Shown here: piece by piece, positions 13,733 to 26,730 of the stretch | Position numbering within the stretch: position 1 is the stretch's first letter | Layout of the letters: each line of letters starts with the position of its first letter | NCBI GenBank assembly: GCA_025642065.1 | Contig: JAODUP010000582.1 | Coordinates: 62,001 to 126,000, forward strand | Origin: Paralvinella palmiformis | Lineage: Eukaryota; Annelida; Polychaeta; Terebellida; Alvinellidae | DNA: 64,000 bases | Direction of reading: 5' to 3' | Made by a program: the position numbers and the translations under genes | Notes under the pieces: model-generated | Told to the model about the DNA's origin: nothing | Seen by the model: only the letters and a program-made list of their open reading frames with translations | The model's database searches: none

Positions 13733-14835
13733 TGAAATGATTGACGTCAGTCTCCTCTCTAGTGCACGACGCTATCAGATTAGTGCAGCTTAGTGCCTAC
13801 GATGCGCTAATCGATTCCAGATACTTACCCAACATCACATCACCGTGAGAATGATGATGATGATAATGCTCACCATCGTATTTTCATCAACACCATCTAT
13901 TATTGTCCAACAAACACTGACCATTTTGAGTTTTCGTTTCGTGCGATATGTACATCAGGATCTATGTACAGACCTGGCCGGGTTTTTTTTGTTGTATACA
14001 CAAGAGCGGAACAATCGATACGAACCTTGCGTGGTTTACAAATATAAATCGGGGTCATCCGCCCCCCGCCAGTCCGGGGTTCGGTTAAATCTAACTATGG
14101 CGAAGATATACAAGAACAATGGGATGGGTAATGCAACTATAAAGTATCAGCTCAAGAGCTGCTACAGTACGAAAACAACGAGACGAAAGACACACGCAGA
14201 AATACAACAAACACACGTCGAGACACAGAGAGAGAGAGAGAGAGAGACTGGTAGAGCAGCGCCCAGGAACTAACTAAAGACCAAATATCACGTTGTGACG
14301 ATGGTCCACCACAAAAAAAAGCCACAATTGTTTCCTAACTAAACGCAGCCACTCGTTCGTTGGTTAGCACTTTACACTATATGGGGGGTTGGCACAAATT
14401 TAAAGATGGCGGTTAGAAGTCGCCGCCGCGTCGTCCGTCACCGCGTAAACCAACCATCTGACGGCTTCCTGTGGGGCGACTACAACGTCATCACCGTTGA
14501 CGACGACGACGTGTCGAATGAAGCAAGGAAGAGGGAAGGAGGAGGAGATCCCGTGTGAAAATCACTGTTAGCTGATGTCAGGTAAGCACCGATGCTGTTC
14601 GGTGAATGTGTGTGTTGTATGTGTGTGTATGTATAAGTGTGTGTGTAGGCTTCAATCAGAATGTGGTGGTGTTGGTATCATCGCCTACCGAGCCTGACAG
14701 CTGTAGTTGATTCATCTGTGCCGCTAAGTTAGGCATGGAGTGTTCCATGTTTCCAAGCGGTGTACTGGTTGGAATAACCTGTAGGACAAGATGACAACCA
14801 AAAAAACGGAGCCAGTGTTAATCTATAGCCTCAAA

Positions 14836-14868
<33 letters not shown>

Positions 14869-14900
14869 AAACCTATCTTTTCATACAGACACACACATTC

Positions 14901-14935
<35 letters not shown>

Positions 14936-17900
14936 AACAACACACACACACATACATACACACACACTACGATTTACATATACCCTCTTATGATAAACAA
15001 AAGCTTATGGTTTAGGTGTGTTGCTGACTATAAGCTGTATTGTATTATCAGCGGATGGACAATGGACATTTAGAGCCAGCCTGATGGCTTGCTAATGTTA
15101 CTACTAACTAGTTAACTCTGGATGACAATGGCCAAGTACAATGGTCAATGTTTGTTGGAACAATTATCATAATGATTACCAAAGCAACTAAACTGGGATA
15201 TATATATAGAATATATATGGATATAGGTGTCGATATATATGCATATTTAGGTATGTATGGATATATGTGTACACACACGCACATAATATACACACGCACA
15301 TGTACACACTCGCACATAATACAAATGAAGTTTGGATGCTAGTTAAATACAAATGAGTGTAGATATATGTGTAACGGGCATGTCTGTATATATGTAGGTA
15401 TGCATGTATAAATGACATACATAACTACACACATAAACATAAATATATATGCTAAGTATATAATGCAGTTCTGTACACGCACACACGCACGTACACACGC
15501 ACTCGAAGCCATGGCCATTGCACCAGAGCAGTTAAGTTCTAATCGGGACTTCAGTGGGCAACCACCACATAAAATTGCTTCCCATATCACCAGCACACCG
15601 ACTGATTAAGACCACCAGATGTCGACACCAGTCCCTGTCCTGATGCCAGAGCAGAGTCCCATATCTGTGACTAATGCTATTAACACTGAGGGGTCATATC
15701 ATAACCAACATAGAGTCAGAAGGTTGTTTTTCAAATGGGAATTTCATGACGTTTCAGTCAAGCTGCGGCAAAATGAGAAGCAACCATGCTTGACAGCATT
15801 CAAATTCTCTAAGCAGCTAGGCATATCACACACACACACACACACAGCTTTCTGCATAACGTCAAGGTTTGGTTGGTCATAACAATGATTCTTCTATAAT
15901 ACCACTTTTCTGTTGCCAACTCCGTGTGTCTGTATGTGTGTGTGTGTAAGTGAGCATGCACATGCTTGTTGGTGCAGGTGGACACCTAAAGTTATGCACT
16001 GACTGCGTCGGCATAGCAACAACATCATCAGCTCGGAACCATCATCTGCATCATATATACCTATAACTGTATATGTTATGTCATCTACGGCGACACGACA
16101 GAGTCAGTGACACAGACTAGATCGGAAAAAAATGGAGGGTGTACTGAGAAAGAGACAACATAAAGACAGACACAGAACGTTTTTAACAGAGTGACAATGA
16201 TCTACAGTGATGGCATAGTGTACACAAATAGTGGGATAGGAAAACTAAACAATGGCTATGGATCGATAAATACACAACCGGCCACCCCGATGCGTTCACC
16301 ATGCTCTGATGATGATGATGATGATCGATGTTTTACGGCCACTTTTGTGCATATGGTAGGCTAAATGGGCCGAGCAACATCCAAAGGTAATGAAGCGAAG
16401 TCAAAAATGAAACACCCTTCAGATATGCCCACGCCGAGATTCGAACTGAGGTGATAGTGATCCGTGATCCAATGTGCTACCAGCTAGACCAACGAGACGC
16501 CCCTCAACATGCTCTGAGGATGCCTCCAGATTTGGGAAAAATCAGAGATTATAGTTCATTAATTAGCCCCTCAAGTCACATCATACCAACTGTGGGAAGG
16601 CGCCACTTCAATTCAGCGACAATCACAACAATAATTGTAATCTTGTGAACGTGATTTATCTGGATCACTGTAAATTTACCATCCGGATCTGATATACGTA
16701 GTTGCCCAAATGCTCTCTAATGTTAAATTTCAATCCTTAATACTCTTCAAGAACCATTTCAGCAAAAAATATTACCATAGTTTACTATAGAAGATGATGA
16801 TTAATGTTTTAGGCCCCTTCTGTGCACATGGTAGGCTAAATGGGCCGAGTGACCTCCAAACGTAATGAAGTGAAGTCAAAGATGAAACACCCTTTAGATA
16901 TCCCCATGCCGAGATTCGAACTCAGGTGGTAGTGATCTGCGGTCCAACCAATAGACGATGGAGGCGCAATAAATTAACTCATTAACATTGATAACATAGC
17001 ATTGTTCTCTGGTCTAATTATTGCCTTTTGGTTAGGAAAATCTTCGACGTTCACTTGTCGACACTTTTAATCTGAGCTAATTTAATATTAACAAGATCTG
17101 AAATGTTCCACCTTCAAAGTGGGTATAATTTGGCACTGACCAGAGAAATAAAATAATTGCATATTACAATTAACCAAAAAACGTGACTGTTTTCAGACTG
17201 GGTGGGTACTAAAAGCAACTGTAACAATGTGATGAAACCAAATGGTTATAGAAAGGGTAATATATTGTGAGCTACGACGACCAGACCAAGGTAGGACAGT
17301 AAACAGAAACTAAGCTCCTAATGTTAATAGTAATGTATATATATGTACACCAAGGCTCGAAATTAACCTTTTTAACTAACAAATTAGGCACACCCAATAG
17401 CAAAAAAAAATTATGATCACTTTATGCACCAGTTACCTTTCACTCAAGACCAACAACGTGATACTGAACATACATCTTAACAACACGAAAGGACATTGAA
17501 CGTACAGGTCATAACTAAAATTCCAACTTGCCATCTGTTCGCTAATTACCAAAGTTTTAACTAGCAAACAGATGAAACCTAATAGCAATTTGCTAGTTTG
17601 CTAATGCAAATTTCAAACCCTGGTGTACACGTGTAATGGAGTACGTGCATATGTCTGTTATAACACTAATATACAAAATTTGTATAGCGCCCTATATAAT
17701 CTATAATAAGATTACTCTAAGGCGCTGATTACTCTAAGGCTACTCTAGGTGTGTGACTTTGTGCGTGTGTGCGTCTGGTGTGTAACTGTGTGCGTGTGTG
17801 GCATATAAAATAACTGAAACTAGACTCAACAGAATTGACCATTCTCACCTTTAAAACAACATTTTAGTAAAGGCAGAGTTGTAAAATCTAATTTTAGATG

Positions 17901-20900
17901 GTCTCTGTGGCGCGCGAAAGGCTCACTTAGAATTAGCTAACAATTATAAAGTCTATGTGCTGCTGACGACCAGATAGATGATTGACAGGACATCGTGACA
18001 ACAAATAGATAGGGTCTAGATTAGCTAAACATAGACAACTATAACATAAGAAACGAAGATGAGACTTTATAGAAGACAAAATACTGGCATTGAAGTCACT
18101 GACTACTAAAAAATATGCATAGACGTCCACAAGAACACACCAAAAATAACAATGGCCATTAGAAATGTTAGCCAAAGAAAGCCATGTATATGTATAATAC
18201 TAAAGTAGGTAATTCACTACTTGGGACTAAATAAACCAAGGTACACATGATGCAGATGAACCAGGACATAACTTTGTGCATGCGTGTGCGTGTGTGTGTC
18301 TGTCTGTCTGTGTTCAACCAGGTTTACTCATCCCTAAGGACGGTTTCTCAGCTATTATTAATGCACCTAAAATGACATACGCTAGCGCCACAGACAATGA
18401 TATTACTTCGGATGCTGATATAAGCATTATACTAAATAGTTCTTTCTCGGCTACATATCACTGAACATTTGTACCATCGTCGCCAGAAAGCATGCACAAT
18501 ATCATACACAAGTGTGTGTGTGTGTTTGTGTGTGTGTCTGTGTTGATCATGGATCAACTCTGCATTGACACACACGCGCGCGCACGCACACACACATATA
18601 CACCTGTCTTAAGTGACCACAACCCGAACCAGCTCAGTGGTTCGGACCGAAAGGTTAGCCTTTATGGCAGATTACAATTTTATTTTTAAAATTGGGAAAA
18701 ATGTGGGGGAACGTTTGGAGATGATTTTTCGATGTGGTCTTTAAGACAGATACCAATAGGGTGAGATTTTACAATGCGAGTTGGTGCATGTGATAGCATG
18801 TTTATATATTTGTCTAGGCAAACATTTGTGTAGACGTATGTAAATCGTAGAAACCAAAGCTAACTTACAGGTGTGACGGGAGATGGCATGATGTACTGGC
18901 CAGCTGTTGGAGCATGATGGATCCAGCTGGTCGATGGCAGCTGGTACGTGGTCACCGGCGTCGTAGGCATCGTGTAACGTGGGAGTAGGCCACCTGGTGG
19001 CGTCATGACGGTCGGAGCAACGCTGGAGAGGAAACTGTTTGACCTTAAATATTTGATGTTCACCCAAAGGCGTTCAAATACATTTATATACGAAGGTGGT
19101 TAAAAATGTGTGATGCTGCTTTGTAAAATGACTGATTTGAAAGGTGAAAATGTTACAGTCAGACATATACTGGTGATTGATTCAGTGTAGCATTAAATGT
19201 AAAGGACGCACAGTATGGCTGGTTAGTTAACAGCCTGGGTTGATTTATGGAACTAATGGGAATCAGCGTACAACATTAGCTTCAGAAACGCACGTTCTAA
19301 ATTTGTTTACACGCATTATCTCAAAGTACGAGCGATATTTATGCACAGATAAAAATACATTTTTAAAGCTTGATCCCCTCCAAATAGAACCACCCCCTCC
19401 CCAATCCTTCACTGCAATCACGTAAGATGTGCTCGCTTCGACACAATTAAATTTGGGTTCATATTACTGTCTGAGACGAGACAGCAGGACAATGAATGTT
19501 CAAATGTCCAGCCCGTTAACCAGTAATATACAACAACGTATGTTGCCCAAGTACTACTACTACTACTACTACTACTACAACCTATAGGATAATCAGCTGT
19601 CAGTTGTGCTTCAATCTAGGGAAAATACTCCTAGACAAAGAAACACAAACAGAAATCAGTAAATAGATTTCTTACATATTGGCATCTAAATCATATGCCC
19701 AGATTACTTATAATTACTGACACTGTTAAAGCTGTTTAATTTATCTGGATAATACTCCTCATCAACCGCGATTGAAGAACAATGATTTCCAATCTGATTT
19801 TATGTACAGAGTAATGCACCAAAATAATGATAAAAACTAAATAAACGCCAGACTTGGTGAACGATTGCTAAATGAAGATACATGCACGAACCATACAAAG
19901 TAAGTGAATCACCAAATGCACAGCACACTACCAAATAAGTTTATATGTAGTTTAGCAAAAGTAGAAAAATAAGTAGAGATTACATATATATATGTATATA
20001 TATATATATGATGTAACTAGGTAACAAGAAGATAAGAGATTTTGGTATTCAGCAATTTATTCTATTTTTTCAATACAATGGCCAGAATATCACAAAGGCT
20101 TAATTTATTTCTGAGAGAGAAATGAAATCAAAACTAAATTAGTTGTTACTATATACGTGAAACTATGCAGAAATTTCATGTGTGTTTTTGTTTAGTTTTT
20201 TTTTATACTAAACACACCAAAACATTCTAACAAAATGACAGCTACATGATATATAAACTGAACAGAACATGAAACACAAACGCAAACAAACGAACGAACG
20301 AATAAAAATTAACGCACACAAAAACGAGAGATATGCAGCAGCCAGAGATTATTGTGGCATAAAAAAGGCTACAGAAACAACGAGATGGCTAATCTGTGAG
20401 ACCAACAGGGATTTGGCAAACAACAGTATACGAGTCACTAACCATGATGGCAAAAATACTTGTTAGGACCTAGCATAAACTGTCAATAAGCTTAATACAA
20501 AATCAAACCTAAAAATGATCGGGCACAGACTGACCAGCAATGGTTATCACGGATTGAGCAATGATGCGAGAGTGATTAACGCCTAGAACCAAGTGGACTG
20601 GGCCATTGAAAATTTGTATTATTCCACTTCTGATCAGGCCTTTATAAAATCACCCAAATGCAGGCCAAAATTAAACCTGGATCAGTAGAACATTTTAAGG
20701 GGATTAGAGACTGGATTGGAGAAAAAACTTTCCACATCAAACAAGTATCAGCTCAGAATTTTGCAAACTTTATTCCCTTAGGAAAAGGATCCAGTTTAAT
20801 GGAGGACAATTTCATTTCCGTCAAAACGCTACTGGCTTGTTTAGAAGGTCAATCAAACACCGTGCGTGCAAAATTTTGTATTTCTTTCGGAGCACGCGAT

Positions 20901-23661
20901 TCAGAAAGGCCAAGAATCGCCGTGGTTTAGGGATTGGATCAAAGATGGATGAACCAGAGCTGGTCAGGACACCGATACAACATTTCGACCAGTAGGTGGC
21001 ATATAGAGATATGGATTGTAATGATAAACGAAGACAAAATTCACACAACATCGTTGTACCTGTCTGCTTTAGGAGTCCTGATCGGGAGATGGGTTAAGAT
21101 GTGGACAGAAAATAGAAAATAAATAAACACACGAGATATATTTATTTATTTATTTATTAGCTGGTTTAGTGATCAACTGACTGAATACAGAGTAGTGCTG
21201 TTGGTGGCTGGCTGATAAAGTAGTGTTGGTAGTTGACAGATAAAGTAGTGTTGGTAGTTGACAGATAAAGTAGTGTTGGTAGTTGACAGATAAAAATGAG
21301 TGCTGGTAGGTGACTGATAAAAGTACTGTTGGTCGCTGACTGATGAAAAACTGCATTGGTAGTTGTTTGATAATAGAAGCATTGGTAGTTAACAGATAAT
21401 AGTAGTATTTTTAGTTAATTGATAAAAGCAGTATTTGTAGTTGATTGACAAAAGTCGTGTTGGTAGTTGTTTGAAAAAGGTGGCTCACTAAAAAATGTAT
21501 TCATTGATAACACTGGTATGTATATATATATATATATGGCTCAATGATCAGACAGGTATGGACAGTAATTAATTTTTCTTCTTTTCGTTCGTTTGTTGAC
21601 TATTGATAGTTATTGTGGTCTATTAGAGTGCGCTGTGGGGCCCAATACTTCTGACTTCAGCACTCGACGTTTATATTATGGTTATCTCACCCTTAGCCCA
21701 CATCAATCTAACCTCTACCCACTTGATCAGCACATCTTGGGTGTCTCAAACATAAGCCAAAACTCCGGATGGCATAGCTCCCTGGGTCACTGAGACATAT
21801 TACTCATTAATATTAGTCGCCTCACGATGTCAAGTTGGTATCACTCACTGAACAGTCTTAACAATATTCACTGATAAGCCTGTTCTTATACAAGTGACAC
21901 AATGATAACACTGGTGGGATATTTGTTGATAAGGATGGCATATAACATGCCTTAACAATCAAGGCCAACATAGACCCAAGAGATTATAGACTGATGTAGC
22001 CAGGTCAATGTTAAGGCGGCATTCACAAATAATTGTGGACTAAGCAGTCAATAACTGAATGATCCCCTACATATGATGGACTAGTATTGCTATACCTGAC
22101 TCAGTGATAGCACTATTTTATATATCAGCCAGTAGCTGTAACTTCCCGAACAATCCGTTGAAGAACCCAAATGTATATTACACACATGTATACAGAGGAA
22201 CATATTGGGGCACAACATACCATAAAACATTAACTAGTCACATATTCTCATAACATTACACACCTGTCTAGCTATACTTAGTTTAGAGGCGTATCTTATG
22301 GCATTAAAGAGAATTGTTTTTTAAAGTGTATTTCTGCTTTCTTTTTCATGCGGATATTTTATTTAATCAGATGTGTAACATACAATCTCTTGTGTAAATA
22401 TTAAACTAAGCTTAGGTTTTATAAAATTACACAACTGTTATTGTGTTACAGTCATTCTTACCAAGTTGGCATCCACTTGGCATTGTTCATACATACCGGT
22501 AGTCTGTATGTTCACCCCCCCCCCCTTCCAATCGCAGTCTTAGCGATCTACCAAGGGCTGAAATATCAGCTTTCAATCATCCAGAGACCTATACAAGCTA
22601 CATGTGTAGTAATATTAATGCAGATTTTATGAAGTGAGTTGACTGACAGAGCCTTTTAGAGATCGTCGACGGTATAGAAGTAATCTCCACAGACAATAAT
22701 AAGGCGCTATACACGTTTTGTGTATTGCTGTTATAACCCACTGGCCAAATCTGGATCAAAATAGCTCATCTTTAGTTTACTGAATGATTATGCCATTGCT
22801 GCGAAGAAAGAAATAAAATAGAAGCCTGTATGTATCATCATGTTTTATGCTTGACTCGCTGAAGCCACAACGACTCTATAAAGCCTAGTGTAGCGCAGGT
22901 TTTATTAAGCAGGCGTCGGAGAGCCGAGATACCAAACTGATGACTGTATTGATCATAAAATTGAATCGCCATTATTGGATTTAAACCGACGAGATCAAAT
23001 AAGCAGCGGGGTTGCGAGGTGAAAAGAGAGACGTTGTTGAATTTTGATGAAACATTTTTTAAATAGCGTAAGAAAAAACAAATTAAGACAGCTTTGGGAT
23101 GAAAATAATCTTCTGTCGACATTTTTTCAGATGACGTCCCTTTACCTGGACATCGGCCAACTTCAAAAATCTATTTGTGGCTCGTCATAGGTTAGAAGTG
23201 AAATAAACACAGCCAATGACACAATTATGTGACGTATCACAAATTATCTTTCACATGAACAATGAACCAATATACCAGTCTAATCAATGGATAGATGGTT
23301 TATGTGTACAAATAGCTTTAAATCTAAGACAAGAAAAAAGATCTGACTGGAGAATTGTTTTCATTTAAATGCCCTCATGTACATCCTATATAATAAACAA
23401 TTAGGTTCCATTGCTCTTAGCTAACATTTGCCATGATCTACTCTACAGAACAGAAAAAACGACAGAGTTTTGTCTTTATGGTGCTATCAAACACATCATA
23501 TACTCACCCATTCTGAGCCACAGACTGTTCGTAAGGATTTAAGGCAACACCCTGCAATATAAATATTACACTAGTAAATAAATAGTTCATTTAATCACAT
23601 ATTAATACCACATTTATTATTTATCTTTGTTGAATCATTACTGCTGTGCATGATCTGTTTC

Positions 23662-23706
<45 letters not shown>

Positions 23707-24557
23707 ATATATATAGGCTATGAATTGAGCAACCTGTCAGGCCCCTCAAATAGGCAAAACTATTGCTAGGCTGATAACTATGATGTAAAGCCAGTATGGT
23801 GACCATTAATTAATTTTAGGGTCAATTCTGCTTATAAATACGGCATGTCATTTATTGGTGATATTATAATCCAAACAAAGGTATATCTTGACATTTATTT
23901 AACATATATATTATGTACTTTCCAAGGTTATATTTATAAATGATTAAATATTATTGACTGAGTTATTAATCGGACACAAGTAAATACTGATGTGTGACAG
24001 TTTAAACCCACAAAAAGCCATTCTATTATTGAACAGGCAAAAAGTCATTAAGACAGGAAACAATTTGTTGAGTCATCCAATAGTATTGTGACAACAGTCA
24101 CTGAGTCAGTCAGGATCATGATGATGATAGTCTAAATGGGATTTAATAATAAGGAAAACAGTTTTCATTGGGGAGGGGGGTGTGTGAGTGAGTGTTATGT
24201 TTAGTGTTGGCACTGATCAGAAATGAGATAATCAGATGGAATAACACATAGACACCAGAAACACCAATATCTGAACCCTAACATGGAGTACTGCAGTACA
24301 CTTTCAACTGTACCACATCAGCTAAGTATTGATTCACTGTTGACTTCATACCAAAACATCCCACAAACACGGGTAAGAGGCAGATTTAAACCCGGAACAA
24401 GGAGGTTTGAGGTGCAATGCTGGTTAGTAATAGTAACCACTGCATTATCAGAGTGCCCCAGTATAGACATTGATTAATTATATTAAAAAATACAACAGAG
24501 GCTGTTAAAAATCTTGACACGTATACTGATGGTTAGTATAGGTCGTGAACTGATTTC

Positions 24558-24604
<47 letters not shown>

Positions 24605-25588
24605 ACATTGCTTTTTCTACTAAAAAGATCAAAAACCATTTCAAAATTCAGTTTAAAATAAGGTCAATTCTGTCGGCAAAACAAGGTATATTCCCCAGTT
24701 ATTCAACCATTTTTTTTCTAAATAGCATTAAAATGACTGGCTATTTCTCTCTGTACACATATTATAATCCATTTCATGCAGAAAAAATTAAAAAAATTAA
24801 TAAGATACGGGAAAGGTTTTAAAAAATTTTTAAGAAAAATTAATTGGAAAAAAAAATTTTTCAGTCATAGCTAATCCAACACCAGGGTTCATACACATTT
24901 TGACATCTCAGATTCCAGGACTTTCCAGGACCTTCCAATGTCAAATTCAAGGACCTTTTCAATGAATTCGCGAACTTTTAACACGCAACAATAAACCCAT
25001 ATTTCAGAAGAAGTGTAACGACTGAATTCCTGTATGCTTATGAGTAGAAATATAGATCTATAGGTCCCAATTTCAGGACTTTCAAGGACCTCTACAAAAA
25101 TTCCGGGACTTTCCCGGCCTGGAATCCAAATTTTCAAATTTCAGGACATTCCAGGTTTTCAAAGAACTATGCGAACCCTGAACAATAACAGTTCAGTATC
25201 AGGACAGGAAATATGATGTCATTGAAAACAAACCAATAATCATTTCTATTGTTACCCTTTAGTGACTACAAGAAATGTTTGTTTATTTGTTATAACCAAT
25301 CATGGTACATATATGACCAAAGTGACAAAAGTTTGTTTATATAATATAATTAAGTTAACCCAAATATTTTGAACTGTTGAGTCTACATTATAATTACTAT
25401 TAATTGGAAGTGTATGCCATTTTCGATGTAAATTTAGTACACAATGTACTCGTACTAGTACACAACAAGAATACACATCAGTCAAAGTTGCATGTGTTGA
25501 TATAAGTAATTAGTATATAAAATCCATGTTATTTACTTGTTGGGATTAAAATTTAGTTTCATGTAGAAAAATATTATGTGTGTGTATG

Positions 25589-25644
<56 letters not shown>

Positions 25645-26690
25645 AATAAACATACCTGATCTTGTGGTCTATCTATCCATGTCTGACGAGGAACTTGAGT
25701 CTTTTTCTTGTTACCACCATCAGCAAATTTCACAGTAAGAGCCTCCTTCTGACCTGTAAACAAAACAAATATGTATATAATACAAGATTATAGATTGATT
25801 GATTTAAATCTGGATAGGTCAAGTTACATCAAACAACAGTTAAACAGTTATATCTCCAATGTGAAGAGTAATATATGTTTAAAATCCAGTTTTAATATAC
25901 AGTTGGTGTCCAGCAACACATTCCTAGCTCCGGTAAGCCTTAGTTTCACCTGCCAACGAAAGCAAATATCCAGGTGTGCACACAGTAGATAACTAATATA
26001 TTCATGTCGGTATTCCAAATAAGATATGCAGTGTTGGGTGCATTTTGAGATGCCATAAGACTGCTGCAGTCATTCTAGAATAGGCTCATTTAAAAACAAT
26101 TCTAACCAAACGTAACCCAGCATTCTCCTAACTGTTTAGTGTGTAAGATGAGCCATGTAAAGTGAGAACTAACTAAACCAGGTCACTAACAATCAGGTTA
26201 TGTTAGAGATAGTTGCCAAAATGGTCAAAAGCGAAACACCACAAGTTAGAAGCCACAGAATCTGATGTCTAGATTTTTTGTTGGAATTTTCATTTTCAAC
26301 CTTTGGCTAAAAGGCTAAAATATCCCCCCCCAAAAAATTGCTTTGTGGCCATCTTTAAAAATACGACAACCACTCCAGATGCGGAGCAAGCATACGATCC
26401 TAAAATTTTAATGTGGTATTGTGTTGCAGATGTACAGTGATCTCCAGACCATAACCGCTCTCCGTTGTTTACATTGGAGACACAACTATTGTTTCAGCCC
26501 ATAAAACCATATCCATGTATTTCGCTTACTTAAAATCAACTGTATACTGTCTATTACACTGCTGTTTTCACATCTCCAATGGTTACCATATTGTTTCCAA
26601 GAAAGCAATTAATATAAACTTTGCATGAAAAATCCATGCCAAATCCTAGTGTGAGGCTAATAGTATCCCAAACAGGTTCTGGTTAACTTT

Positions 26691-26730
<40 letters not shown>

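Larger units (their letters stand above)
7469..14688 (-). other. Large intron, repeat-rich
   Basis: About 7.2 kb without a recognised exon. It contains many (TA)n, (CA)n, (CAT)n and (AAT)n tracts, including a duplicated block at 11562-11680 and a compound (GT)n-(CG)n-(TA)n tract at 12230-12341. A GC-rich patch with an AAGATGGCGG motif lies at 14400-14520 beside the next exon. The open frames seen here are short and repeat-derived. Confidence 0.7.
14779..18868 (-). other. Intron with SINEs and a miniature transposon
   Basis: About 4.1 kb. It begins with (CAA)n and (TA)n tracts, carries two SINE copies at 16.3-17.0 kb and an hAT-like miniature element at 17351-17622, and ends with GT/CA tracts. 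No coding exon was recognised. Confidence 0.7.

Noticed and set aside
13845..14273. 142-codon plus-strand open frame
   Set aside because: It begins with an (ATG)n repeat and ends in a (GA)n repeat. The middle has no recognisable domain and it is antisense to the RBMS intron.
20658..20930. 90-codon plus-strand frame
   Set aside because: No recognisable motif. An overlapping antisense frame is equally long, as expected by chance.
22838..23122. 94-codon minus-strand frame starting [14 protein letters not shown]
   Set aside because: Plausible composition, but no domain, no homology I recognise and no transcript evidence. It lies inside an RBMS intron and could be a chance frame or transposon relic.
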